Below are positions 35,137 through 47,503 of a DNA stretch of 64,000 nucleotides, piece by piece (position 1 is the first letter of the stretch; every line of letters starts with the position of its first letter). The translations under genes and the position numbers were made by a program. The notes under the pieces are model-generated. The model did not search any database and was not told the DNA's origin. It saw only the letters and a list, made by a program, of their open reading frames with translations. The DNA lies in contig JAMQCK010000008.1 in the NCBI GenBank assembly GCA_024196135.1, positions 186,001 through 250,000 on the forward strand, read 5' to 3'. This stretch comes from Pleurotus ostreatus/Saccharomyces cerevisiae fusant. Lineage: Eukaryota; Opisthokonta.

Positions 35137-38100
35137 ATGTTGAACGCCAGGGCCATTGTCTCGCGTCGGCCCCTTCGGCAAGGCCCTGGTCTTCTCCGCT
35201 ATCTCTCTTCCTTCTCCCTCACATCAGCAAGACACCGACGATACTCCCAGATGACCGTCGAGCAGCCGGACTGGCGCCGTGTCGCTGCGCGCGACGGTGT
35301 ACCCGCTTACAACATGTTCACAAGGCCGATCGTGCGCTCGCAGCAGGACGACCGCGAATACCGCGTCATCAAGCTCGACAATGGTGTTGAGGCGATGCTA
35401 GTGCACGATGCGAAGGCGGACAAGGCAGCCGCAAGCTTGGATGTCGCGGTGGGCCACTTGTACGATCCCGTATGTGCTATCGACGTGCGGCCTTTGTATC
35501 CGGCTGACGAGAGTGCAGGATGATATGCCAGGTCTGGCGCACTTCTGCGAGCATCTCCTCTTCATGGTGCGTGGCTGCCCCCCCTCGCACATCTGCCTCA
35601 CTGACCGCACGCGACAGGGTACCGAGACGTACCCCAAGGAAAACGAGTACTCCGAGGTGCGTGTCAATCAGTGCACATGCCCCCGTCCCTCCTAACTTCC
35701 TCCCCCAGTACTTGGCTAAAAACAACGGTCACTCCAATGCGTATACGTCCACGGCAAACACGAACTACTACTTCAACGTCGGCACTCACGCACTCCCCGG
35801 TGCCCTCGCTCGTTTCTCCGCCTTCTTCCACTGCCCCCTCTTTGCTCCGTCCTGTACTACTCGCGAACTGAACGCGGTCGACTCCGAGCACAAGAAGAAC
35901 CACCAGGCGGACCTCTGGCGCATCTTCCAGCTTAACAAGCACCTGACAAAGCCTGGTCACCCGTGGAAGAAGTTCGGAAGCGGCAACAAGGACAGCTTAT
36001 CTCGCGCGGCAAAAGAACTCAAGGCTCAAGGCAAACTTGCGGAGACGACCCCGTCTCCCTCAGTGAATGGCTCGCTTGCACCCACCCCAGCTTCATCCAG
36101 GCTCGGATCGCCCACTCCGTCTTCGACTAGCGAAGTCGAAGCCGATGGTGGCGCTGTCGGTCGCGAAACTAGGCGTAGGGTAGTTGAATGGTGGCAGAAG
36201 GAGTACTGCGCTAGCCGCATGCGTGTCTGCGTCCTTGGCAAGGGTACGTATGCCGATCGTCCTGCGCCGCCTTGGACTAATAAAACTCGTTCAGAATCTC
36301 TGGATGAGCTCTCCGACCTGGTATCTACAAACTTCTCTCCCATTCCCAACAGGGGACGCGACCCTCTGCCTACTATACCCGACCATCCATTTGGGTCAGA
36401 TGAGAAAGGCGTACGTCCAGTGAACATCTCTCGTATTTGCCGATGGTTGACCCCCCTCTGTAGACCCTGGTATCGGTCAAGACAATCATGTCCTTCCACG
36501 CACTGGAGATCTCCTTCCCTCTGGAAGATCAGGCCGACCTGTGGAGGTACAAGCCCGCCAACTTCCTGTCGCACTTCCTCGGTCACGAAGGTCCTGGATC
36601 CCTGTACTCCTACTTGAAGAACAAGGGTTGGGCGACGTCCCTCGGCAGCGGTCCGCAGAACCTTGCGCGCGGCTTCGCGATGTTCAAGGTCACAGTTTAC
36701 TTGACCTCGGAGGGTTTCCGTGCGTACAAGCTCAACGTGACGCTAACTCTCAATAACATTTTCCACAGTGAACTATCAGGAAGTCATCTCGTCGACATTC
36801 AAGTACATCTCGCTCCTTCGGTCATCGACGTTCGAACCCTACCATCAAGAGGAGCAGTCTCAGATGTCCGAGATCCGCTTCCGCTTCGCCGAGAAGAGAC
36901 AGCCCGACTCCTACGCTACTTGGATCGCCGAAACCATGGCGCGCCCTCTGCCTCGCGACCAGCTCCTCTCTGCGCCTAGCCTCGTGCAGCCGTGGCAAGG
37001 CGACGAGCCTGGAACCGAGAAGACAATCCGAAAGTACCTCGACTCGTTCACGATGGACAACTGCCGCGTAGTGCTTATGGCCCAAGGCGAAGAGCACGCG
37101 AAGTTGGTACCAGAAGCGACGTGGGAGAAGGAGCCGTGGTATGGGACGGAGTACAGGGTTGAGCGCTTCAAAGAGGGGCAGTTGAAGGAGGCGACGGCGG
37201 CGAATGACATCAAGGACTTGTTCTTGCCTGGTCGTAACGAGTTCATTCCGACGAATTTGGACGTACAGAAGAAGGATGTAGCCGAGGTTCGTGCTGTTGT
37301 TGTTGTGCGTGCTTTTGGAAGTAGTGCTGATCCCTCGGCAGCCCGCAAAGCGGCCGTTCCTCATCAGGCAAAGCAAGTTGTCAGAGCTTTGGCACAAGAA
37401 GGACGACCAGTTTTGGGTGCCGAAGGCACAGGTCATCATCGATATCCGCAGCCCTGCCAGTAACGCCTCGCCTGCTACTGCCGTCGCCACTCGGTACGCC
37501 TTTCAAGACCATCCTTCAGGGTGTCATTCTGACCCTTTGCAGTCTGTTCGCCGACCTCGTCAACGACAGCTTGTCCGAGTTCTCATACGACGCCGACCTC
37601 GCTGGCCTCTCGTACAACCTCACGTCCTACACGACTGGTCTGTACGTCCTGGTCAGCGGGTACAACGACAAGGTCGCCATCTTGCTCGAGCATATCATGG
37701 ACAGGATCAAGAACCTCGAGGTCAAGGCCGATCGTCTGGCTATCATGAAGGAGCAGGCCAAACGCGACTGGGAGAACACCCTGCTTGGGCAGTCCTACAG
37801 CCTTTCGGACTACTTCGGTCGCTACGCGCTGACGGAGAAGCTGTGGACGTTCCAGGAGAAGCTTGCTGTGGTTCCTTGTGAGTGACAGTGTTCGCAGTTG
37901 TTGCTATGTGTGCTTACAGACGTCCAGCAATCACGGTCGAGGACATCCAAAAGCAGGCGCAGGATATCCTCGGCTCGGTCTACATGCGCATGCTCGTGGC
38001 TGGCAATGTTTACAAGGACGAAGCCATTCGTATGGCCGAGATTGCGGAGGAGGGCCTTGGCGCGACCGAGCTGAAGTCGACGGAGCTGGATGACCAGGCA

Positions 38101-39165
38101 TTGGCTTTGCCCGAGAGTGAGTTTTGCTGTACTCCTGGATTGACACCCATCTCTGACTACCTTATCTAGACTGCAACTACGGCTGGTTTATGGACGTGCC
38201 CAACCCGAACCAGGCCAACTCCGCCTTGACCTACTACGTCCAGTTCGGTCCCATCACCGACGAGTCCCTTCGCGTCACCTCCTCCCTCCTCGTGCAGATC
38301 ATGCGCGAGCCCTCCTTCAACGTTCTCCGCACGCAAGAGCAGCTCGGCTACATCGTGCACTGTTCCGCGTGGCTCCTGCCCGGCGGCACGCTCAAGGGCG
38401 TGCGCATCGTCGTGCAGAGCGAGAAGCCGCCGAGCTACCTCGAGGAGCGCGTCGAGGCGTTCCTGGTGGGGATGCAGAAGACGATCGAGGAGATGACGCC
38501 GGAGGTGTTCGAGGAGCAGAAGGACGGGCTGAAGAGGAAATGGCTGGAGGCCGACAAGAACCTCGCGGAGGAGACTGCGAGGTACAACACGCACATCACG
38601 ACGGGGCAGTATGACTTCTTAAGGTGTAAGTGGCGATTGTGGTCTTGTGGGTTGTCGATTTGCTGACGGGTCCGTAGATGAACGGAACGCTGAGCTGTTG
38701 GACAACGTTACAAAGGACCAGGTGATGTCGCTCTTCATGAAGCGCGTCCATCCTTCGTCGACGACCAGGAGCAAGCTATCCGTGCACGCGCGCTCGAAGA
38801 AGCCAAAGCCCCAGCCCATCAGCCTGGCAGCAGCCGAGGCTTTCGAAAACGTCGTTCGTGGCGCGGACCTCGGCGTGGATGCTTCGGCATGGAGGGACGC
38901 TGTCGGTGGGGAGGATACCATCTCGCTCCATGACTTCGGCAAGCACTGGGTGGGTGTCCTCGGCCAAAAGGATGGCGGCAAGGCCCTGTTGGCGAAGATC
39001 CCCGAGTTAATGAAGGCCCATCCCGCGGAGGTCCCCAGCGAAGAGAGGAAACTAGACCAAGTCAAGTTCATCGACGACCTCAAGGCGTTCAAGAGCACCT
39101 TGCAGGTCGCGCCCAACCCAGGACCCATGGTCCAGTGGGGCGACTTACCTACCGCTAACTTATGA
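35137..39165 (+). CDS. STE23: Insulinase-type M16 metalloprotease (STE23/IDE)
   Basis: STE23/IDE is a zinc protease of the inverzincin family that degrades short peptides and, in yeast, helps process a-factor. The zinc site is HFCEH (DDMPGLAHFCEHLLFMGT), with YLAKNNGHSNAYTSTANTNYYF following, and the third ligand Glu lies in TTRELNAVDSEH. Later marks are LGHEGPGSLYSYLKNKGWA and the C-terminal half with FNVLRTQEQLGYIVHC. The first ATG (35137) gives an Arg/Ser-rich presequence (LNARAIVSRRPLRQGPGLLR), while a second in-frame ATG at 35251 (MTVEQPDWRRV) would start a cytosolic form, as in human IDE. The protein ends TANL, a possible variant peroxisomal PTS1. About a dozen short introns. It converges on CKS1. 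Confidence 0.93.
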
Positions 39166-39495
39166 TGTTCTTGTTTTGAAGCAAAATTGTAGTGTACATC
39201 TAGATAGCATAGTGACGATCTATATTGGCGAGCTAATAACATCAATACGGCGGTGAGATAGACACAGAGTGCATGCATGTCTGGAGGTAGACATGCGTGC
39301 GGGGAGTCGGATTGCAGTACAACATCGTGACATTTGCAGGGGAAAGCGGCGGTCGGTATGTTTACATTTGGCTAACCCAAAGAACCGATAAGTAAGGAGT
39401 CCGGGGGACGGACGTACAATAAGTACGTCGAGGGAGACGTCTCGTGAGTGGCGAAAAGCGCCGCAGATGGTGACGGCGGGGCGGACACCCATCGA
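39166..39495. other. Intergenic between the convergent STE23 and CKS1 genes
   Basis: About 330 bp of shared 3' flank. A/T-rich sequence suitable for polyadenylation follows STE23 (39165-39250). No gene seen. Confidence 0.5.
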
Positions 39496-39956
39496 TCACT
39501 TCCTCGACGCCTTCGCTTGGGTGTACTTGCCCACTGCGGGCGCGGGGGGATGAGAGGGGGCCACATAATCCTTTCGCCGGCGGAAGAGAAGCACGTGCGG
39601 CTCAGGTGCTTGAAAGAAGGTGGTTAAGCATTTGACTAGGAAGCCTCGTGTGCGCACTCACCATGCACTTCGTAGTGCTCCCAACCGAGACTCTGCGTGA
39701 TGCCAATCCCTCGCCACTCCTGCTCGCTGAGAAGGCGCAAGACGCCACTGTCGTCAGGACTGAAGAAGGACTTGGGTATCATCTTGAGGAGCTGCTTGGG
39801 GAGAATGACATGGCGGTACTCATAGACGTCGTCCGAGTATCGATCGGAGTAGTGAATTCTGGTGCATTTTCAGCGGTGTCCGGGGACGTTGTATGTGTGC
39901 CCGCACCTATCAATGTACTCCTCGAGCCGGCTACGCTCTTCGCTCTTCTGCGCCAT
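39496..39956 (-). CDS. CKS1: Cyclin-dependent kinase regulatory subunit CKS1 (Suc1)
   Basis: CKS proteins dock on cyclin-dependent kinases and bind phosphothreonine on substrates. The start at 39954-39956 reads [17 protein letters not shown]; a 48-nt intron then gives [38 protein letters not shown] and [20 protein letters not shown], the diagnostic CKS sequence. After a second intron [15 protein letters not shown] closes the core, and a short Pro/Lys tail ([18 protein letters not shown]) is added. The HxPEPH strand-exchange hinge region is present as HAPEPH. The gene is short, complete, and head to head with the meiotic helicase gene, 166 bp apart. Confidence 0.96.
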
Positions 39957-40122
39957 GGACGCCACTCGGTATGTTGCACGAAAGCTTGAGGGCAAGGTCT
40001 GCACGCTGATCCGGAACGCGTGCCGTCACACAACAGTCAGATCACGGGATGGTGACGGTGACGTATGATCTGGCTCCGCGGCCATTGTTCTCGACCGCCA
40101 TTGTTCTTCTTGGGCGCCCATC
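39957..40122. promoter_or_regulatory. Bidirectional CKS1/HFM1 promoter with an ACGCGT box
   Basis: The 166-bp spacer has ACGCGT at 40016-40021 and a TGACGTA motif near 40049. An MBF-type box would fit both a cell-cycle gene and a meiotic helicase. One hexamer is not significant by itself in GC-rich DNA. Confidence 0.4.
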
Positions 40123-43100
40123 ATGCGTCGCTTCTTTGAGCCGCGGCAGCAGCAGCAATATGCACCGGCTCAGCTTCAGCAACAGAATCTTGGCAACTAT
40201 GACTGCGATGAGTATAGCGATAGCGCTGGCTACTACGACATGAACTATGCAGACTGCCTGGATTCGATGGATGAAGATATGGGTGCATATATGCGCTGTA
40301 TATGCGCCCTTGTACCTCTGACAAGCCTTCAGTGAACACGTCGCCATGCCCCCCTCAACGTACTGCACCGCACAGGCCTCAGTATCGGCAGCCGCAGCAG
40401 CCAATGTATCACGAAGATATCGCTGAATTCCCAGAAGAACCCCTCGAAGAAGAGTACATTGAATATTATCCGTCGCAACAAGACGGATACGAAGCATACG
40501 AATCTGATCCTCAATACGGTAGGTGCATGTGCCTCTCAGCTGGGGATTCCCTGACCCTCTTGCATAGCTCTGTCCCATGACGGTCGGGTGCCATACGACG
40601 ATTACGAGGATCCCACAAGAATGCACCCGCGGAAACAGAGGCCTGCTCGTACGCAGGGCTACTCGTACCACCCCGACGACGAGCGTGCAGCTCCGTCCCA
40701 ACACGATCGCGACGTCCCCGATCGAATTAGACTTAGACCAGTGTCCGAACTGCGTGCGTCTCCCTACTTACGTCCTCCCTGGATGTTTCCTTATGGCGTT
40801 ACTTCCAGCCGATGTCTACCGAACGATGTTCAAGTTTGGGGTCTTCAACGCCGTCCAGTCTACTTGCATCGACCCAGTATGTGCAGTCTATGCTGCCCAT
40901 TCCAGGAGCTGAATACATCCTCAGATTATGACTACCGACGAGAACATGGTCATCAGCGGTCTGTTACGAACGTCGCGCCCTCAGTTTCTGTCTGAACGCT
41001 GTCCTTTTAGCTCCGACCGGAAGCGGGAAGACCGTGTTGTTCGAGCTGGCTATCATCAAGATGCTCAACGACATGCGGAGCAATGGCAGCAGCCTCAAGT
41101 GCGTCTACATGGCGCCGACCAAGGTAACACTCTCGCCAGTCTTGTCTCTGCCTGCGTCTGAACGGTTTGCACAGGCCCTGTGCTCTGAGCGTCAACGAGA
41201 CTGGTCGGCGAAGTTCGACCCTCTGGGAATTAAGTGTACGCTGCTCTACGTCGTCGTCAATTTGTCCGCTCACGCTCCTGCTCTCAGGTTGCGAGTTGAC
41301 CGGGGACACTGTTTTGTTCGGCAAGGGTGCATGGGGCGATGCTAAGCATGCGACCATCATGTACGTAGCCTCCGTCCAATGCGCTATGTTCATCTGCTCA
41401 TGATCGACGCAGTATTACAACGGTGCGAGGCGCATCTGGGTTCAGACGTCCGAGATCTGTCTAATCACCGTACAGGGAGAGAAATGGGATAGCCTGACTC
41501 GCAACTGGTTCGTCTATCTTCGTCATTAATTTCCCGCAATTGACCAATCAATCCGCAGGAGCGAACACGGCCAAGTCCTCTCTCAAATCCAGCTCTTCTT
41601 AGTCGACGAGGTCCACATCCTTAACGAATCGCGCGGCAGCACGCTCGAGGTTGTCATCTCGCGCATGAAGACGCGCGGGACGTCCGTGCGGTTCGTGATG
41701 GTGTCCGCGACGGTGCCGAATATTCAGGACATTGCGAATTGGGTAGGGAGTGCGAGGAATAGGGAGAAGCCGGCGAAGGTGTATGAGGTGCGACGATGTT
41801 TGCAGTGGAAAGTTGACATGAGACTGACATGCTGCGACAGTTTGGCGAGGAGTATCGTCCCTGCAAGCTGACTCGCCACGTCGTGAGCGTGCCGCGGCAG
41901 AAGAATAGTAACGACTTTCAGTTCGCGAAGATCTTGGATTACAAGCTATTCGAGACGCTGCAATTGTACTCGTCGGGTGAGTATATGCGCTCTTTCTGTA
42001 CGACGGCATGCTCATCCTCGACAGGGAAGCCAATTCTTGTATTTGTGGCGACGAGAAAGGGTGTGTGCGGCGTGTTAACGCTACCGCATTTTCTAACCAG
42101 AGTATCAGGCGTCTTCGGTACTGCGGAACAGCTGAAGAAGGATTACGACGAAGCGATGAAGAAGAAGCAGACTCTGCCGTGGTCCAAGCCTCCGAGATCG
42201 AACTATGCGTTCAACGACAAGCGTCTGGAAGGTATGACCATCTTATGCGCTAGTACCTATGGTCCTCATATGCCTCTAGAACTGGCTCTATACGGCATTG
42301 GCGTGCATCATGCTGGTCTGGGCATGGACGACCGGCGCGCTACGGAGGAGCTGTATCTAAACAGAAAGTTGCGGATAGTGATTGCGACGTCGGTGAGTGT
42401 GGTGTTACGCGGACTGATGGGCCACTTATTGACGTTTTCGCAAGACACTCGCGGTAGGAGTAAATTTGCGTATGTTAAAGCCGATGAAGGCTGAAACTGG
42501 AGCTGACGAAAAATGGCAGCCGCTCACACGGTGGTCATCAAGGGCGTGCATATGTTCCAAAACAACATGTCGATGGAGTATAGCGATCTGGATATCGTGC
42601 AAATGTTAGGTAGAGCGGGTCGCCCTCAGTTCGGTGAGAAATGACGCCTGGGCCACTCCGAACAAGCACACTCATCTGCCCTCAGACAAAGAAGGCGTCG
42701 CTATCATCCTATGCGAAGACCAACTTGAGGCAAAGTACCGCGCCCTCGTTCAAGGCCGCACCATCCTCGAGAGCTCCCTTCACCTCAACCTGTCCGAGCA
42801 CCTCAACTCCGAAATCGGCCTCGGCACGATCACCAACCTCGACTCCGCGAAGGGCTGGCTACGCAACTCCTTCCTCTTCCAGCGCATCCAACGCAATCCG
42901 AACCACTACGCGCTGGGGAAGAGCGAGGAGCAGACCTGGGAGGAGCGGATGGATGATCTGGTGATTCAGAGTATCGTGAAGCTGAAGGAGTCGGAGCTGG
43001 TGAGCTATGAGGGGGAGGCGCCGGCCATTGGGCGGTTACAGTCGACGGAGTATGGGGATATAATGAGCAAGGTGGGCTCGGTCGCGAGAGTGATCCCCGA

Positions 43101-46100
43101 TAGCTGATGAGTTGCAGTTCTACATTCGTCAGACGACAGTTAGTTTCTATAAATGCGTGCTCGTGCCCCTTCTCACTTCCTTTCGTAGATGTGCTTGATT
43201 CTAGCAATGCCCGAGAAGCCAACGTTGCGTGAAGTGGTTAGTCATTCTCGTCATTCCTTCTTTCCCCCTCTCGCTAATGTCCTACCAGCTAGAGACCATT
43301 TCGCAGGCGGACGAGCAAGTGACACCATACAGCAGTGCAGATTTCACGCTAAGATAATATCTTTGCTCAGGTGCGGGGATAGCAAGATGCGAACGTCCGA
43401 GAAGACGGTGTGTTCATACATCCGCTGGCTTGTCTCCTTTGCTCATTGTCGTTCAGCTTTTAGGCAAGATCAACCGCCACAATGACCTACGCTTCACCAT
43501 CAAGAAAGTGGAGAAGACTGCTGACAAGGCTTTCCTTCTGATCCAGGTGCGCATACTCGCTCGTTCCTTCACTACAAGTACTGATCTGTAGTACTTGACA
43601 GGCTATACTCGGCGGGTTACCGTTGAATAGCCCAGAGTTCAAGAGCGCGGATAGCCAGCCTCAGCTGGAGGCGTTTGGCATTTTCAAGCACATAGGCAGG
43701 ATCGCGAAAGCCGTTGTCGAGGTTGCTATCGCAAGGCAACGTGGCGCTCAGCTGAAGTATGGGTTGGAGTTGTGAGTCATCGAGGTCGTCGTCGTCGTCG
43801 TGGAGCTTTGTTCACAATCTCGCAGGAGTCGGTGCTTCAACGCCAAGGCGTGGGAAGATCGTCCCATTGTTCTCCGCCAGATCGCCAAGATCGGCGAGAA
43901 GTCGTACGTGCCATACTCAGACTTCCAAAACGTCACTGATTCTGTTCCAGGATCAGCGTATGGTCGCCTTCGCTGCCCAGCCCAAGTGTTGTTTACCAAA
44001 ATCCGTCAGGTTCTCGCTGAGCACGGCGTAACGACTGTGCCTAAGCTTCGCATGCAGAACCCCATTCGCATTGAAGCGGTTGGTATCATGTTTCTGGCAT
44101 GTGGATGTCGCTAATATTCTCGATCAGCTGCTCAACCGGCGTCCGCCGTTCGGCCACGAAGTGCTCGCCTTCGTCCACGAAATGCCTCAGTACAGTCTCA
44201 ACATCAAGGAACTTCAGGTGCATCCTGGAGGAGGCGACAGAGCAGCGGCGGTGGAGGTACTCGTCGAATGCGGCGTCATCGAGCCTCCGCAATCTGGCAG
44301 CAGCAACAAGAAAACGAAGCTGAAGGGCGGCACGTTCACTTCGGTTCTGACTATGACCTCGGACGACGACTTCGTTGACTTCCGCCGGATTCCGTACGTC
44401 CCTTCGTTCCTTGTCGCCGCACACGCTTGATGATGTTCACGTGCAGAACGAAGTCGATCGGCTGCTGCAAGTCGTTCGAGGTCACGGCGGAGCTGACGAA
44501 GCCTAGTCAGAGTGTCGTTGTTTACATCAGTTCGGTACGTACCGAGACTGACGTGTATTCTTTCCGAAGTCATATCTTTGCAGGAAACTTATGCTGGTAT
44601 CACGGTGACCCAATCGTACAAGCCTCGTTTGCCACCGACGGCATTCCCCACCCTAGTGACCCGGCCGGGGACAGAGATCGTACGTCATTTTCTTGGACGC
44701 TATGCCTTCCCATTGACCTTCGGGCTAGGACCAGATGGTAGAGGACCTGGAAGCTAACCCGGACTTCTGGGACATGATGGACGACGAAGCACCCACAAGC
44801 GACGAAAAGCCGATCCCTGAAAGCGTTCCCACCAAACAGTACTATGGCAAGACAAACGAGAATAAGCCGCCTCCCGCTCCAAAGGCAGCGAAAGCTCGCC
44901 CTCGAGTGCCCGCCCCTCCGGCAGACTCTGCGTTCGAGGAAAGGGTCAGAAGACGTCCGGATGGCAAATACGAGTACGGCCTTTGCTGTGAACCCTGACG
45001 AGGACTGACGATGGCCTAGCTGCAACCATAACTGCAAGGACAAGACGAAGTGCCGTCATCTCTGGTATGTGTTCTCGTCGATACAACGTCGGCCGGGTTC
45101 GCTACAATGTCTTAGCTGCCGCGATGGGCTTCCCGCTCCGCCCCTCGGACTGAGAAAGAAACCGTCAACCGGCAACGCTGATCCCAAGTCGCCGGCTCCA
45201 ACTCAAGCGAAGGTGTACAAGAAGAAGACGCCGGTCAAGAAGAGCCCCGCGAAGCCAAGAGTGAAGCCTGACCGCCGCCTGCACGACCTCGACGAGCTAC
45301 ATAGAAACGCGAAGGTATCCGAAAACCTTGGCATCGGCAACGGCAAGAGGATCAAGATCGACACGACGCCTTTGAAGCTCTCCTCGCCTCAGAAGACCAA
45401 TCCCGAACACGGTGGACGATCCCCGCTACTCGAGTTCAAGGAGCTTGAAGACGATGACGACGACGATCTCCCGGACCCTCTGGATATCCTGCGAACTATG
45501 CCGTCTAAGCAGGAATCGTCGGATGACTACTCAGACTCTGAGCTCGATGCCCTCATGCTGAAGATACCCTCCGACGAGATTCCTTCCTCTAGCGCGCCGC
45601 CCGTTAGAGGCTCCTCATCTAAGAAACGATTAAGCACTCCGATTAGTCGCAACAACGTGAAGCGCGCGAAGGTAGAAGGAAGTTCCTCTTCTCCTGGTCC
45701 TCACCGCAATAAGGTGACTTCCCCACGAGCGTCCTATCCTTGAGCTGATCATGGACCAGGTCGATGTGGAGCCACTATTCCTGGACGTTCCTTCGTCTGA
45801 AGAAGACGAACCCATCATCGTTGATCCTGCTCCTGCATCCAAAAAGCGCCCTAATTGCTCGCCCACGCCATCGCCTACAGCCGATGCCCGAACCTATGCT
45901 CACACTGCTCAGGACCCTGCTGGTGCTCCTTACAACGACTCCTCTGCTACATACGAAGACGCTGTGACTTACGACGACGCTACTGCGTACGATGACTCTG
46001 GATACTTCGAATCCCTCGCTATGCCTCCTTCGCCGGTTTCGTTCTGCGACGTCGACAAGCCCATGGACGAGTCCTCGCTCACTACAGCTTCGAACGGACT

Positions 46101-46209
46101 CTCATCACCTCTGTCGTGGAAGTTGGAGAAGGAGGCTTTGGCGATGCAGGTGGACGAGATGGATGAATTCGACGCGTGGCTGAATAGCGGTGCAGTCGAG
46201 ATTGTATAG
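40123..46209 (+). CDS. HFM1: Meiotic ATP-dependent DNA helicase HFM1/MER3
   Basis: HFM1/MER3 is an SF2 Ski2-like helicase that stabilises recombination intermediates for interfering crossovers in meiosis. Visible motifs, in order: Q-rich N-terminus (MRRFFEPRQQQQYAPAQ); motif I APTGSGKT (near 41012); Ia YMAPTKALCSER; motif II DEVH in LFLVDEVHILNE; III VSATVPN; VHHAGLG; IATSTLAVGVNLPAHTVVIK across a mini-exon; VI QMLGRAGRPQF. A Sec63-type domain follows (ALYSLNIKELQ-like MPQYSLNIKELQVH) and then a Cys-rich CNHNCKDKTKCRHLCCRDGL zinc finger, typical of HFM1. The C-terminal tail is acidic and Ser-rich. More than 20 short introns. The final part (VDVEPLFLDVPSSEE to FDAWLNSGAVEIV) belongs to the same gene, joined by a 46-nt intron at 45714-45759. 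Shares a promoter with CKS1. Confidence 0.9.
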
Positions 46210-46457
46210 GCGCGCCTGTCACTGCTAGCTAGATACTTACTTGCTGTACTGCATTCCTTCCAGAAAATGCATCCTTGGGAGGAGTCGAGCAGTCCACTCT
46301 GGCTGGATGCATTGGTACCAGTACCAGAAGCTGACGTAGGCAATGGGCACGTGGATCTATGTTTTGAAACCAAATCCGGAAATATCTCCTTTTCAACCTC
46401 CATCATCTTACCCACCCCAAGAACCACGCTTGAGCCTCGCCCACTGCATTCGTCGAA

Positions 46458-47439
46458 ATGTGGCTTACAAGCGCGGATGCTAAGGCTGTGCAGGACGTGA
46501 AGGTGAAGAAATAAGTTCTCTGTGGACGACAACCTGAATAACAATCACGCCAAGGCATTCTTACCCGAGATTACGCTGTTGGTCGAGTTATGCACCCAAT
46601 CCCCACTCTCAATCTGGGTGACATGGGTTGGAATTCACTCCTGTCTGGATAATATTTCTGCACTACGCCTCGTATGGCGGCCCACCCGCGACACTGCCAA
46701 TAGCGTGGCCGTCTATGCGATGCATGTCTCCCAGATATTCGAAGGTCTCCGTGGCGTCGTCGATGCCATCTTCCTGGCGATATCCTCGGACCATGGCGTC
46801 GCCTGCGAATTTCAAGTCGCTGGCATTGTCGACGCTTCGTCAATCCTCCTCGCGCGCATAGACGATGGATTACACGCCTTCGATGTCGCCGACGGCAATA
46901 TATTCAAATATGTGCAGATCGTCAACAAGAAATTCTCTCCCAGCCGTCTTACCAACTTCTGCCTCCCTCTGATCGACTTGCGAACGTATCAAGATATGCG
47001 TCGCAAAGGCGCGCGACCTGGCATCATGCGCGAGCTACGCGGTCTGCACACGCACATGGTCTTTGTCTCGTCAGTGCTCGAACAGATCAGGATTTCCGTC
47101 AGCTTCATGACTGATCGCTTTTCCGGCGACAAACTCGCCAACCTACGTCAGCTCCCTGAAGGCGAACAGCGTCGCTTGTCAGAGGGAATGCGGCAGATAA
47201 CCCGCTGGCTGGCTCGCGAGGCTGACAGTTGGCGTGAGGTGGTGCAAGACATCGGATATCAGGAAGAGGGATACTGGAGAGTAGGTCCTCAACCATCCTT
47301 AGTCGCTGCCTCTGAACAAACGGCGTACAGCGTCTCCAGTCGAGAATCAGACCCGCGTCGGAGATTGAGGAAGACAGGTTGTTCTCGTAACAGGCAATGT
47401 CGGACAAGATCATCGAGCACGTGTACCAAGCATCTGTAA
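46458..47439 (+). CDS. Conserved hypothetical protein, helical
   Basis: I do not recognise a family. A plausible model starts at 46458 (MWLTSADAKAVQD), uses a 73-nt intron (46497-46569) and continues ITLLVELCTQSPLSIWVTWV, then VWRPTRDTANSVAVYAMHVS, ARIDDGLHAFDVADGNIFKY, LTNFCLPLIDLRTYQDMRRK, MRELRGLHTHMVFVSSVLEQ and GMRQITRWLAREADSWREVV, a mostly helical soluble protein. No signal peptide or membrane helix is seen. The C-terminus is uncertain: reading straight on ends at 47439, but a 50-nt intron after GYWR would give RLQSRIRPASEIEEDRLFS and end at 47390. The gene follows HFM1 in the same direction and runs toward the first RBR ligase gene, only 64 bp away. Confidence 0.5.
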
Positions 47440-47503
47440 TTGTATCGTCCCTTGCCATCCCAAGCATCCTTTCGGCATACATGCGCAGGTTCGCGATTAC
47501 CCT

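Noticed and set aside
45751..46209. Separate small gene starting MDQVDVEPLF
   Set aside because: A 46-nt intron (45714-45759) with good splice signals joins it in frame to HFM1, so the ATG lies within the intron.
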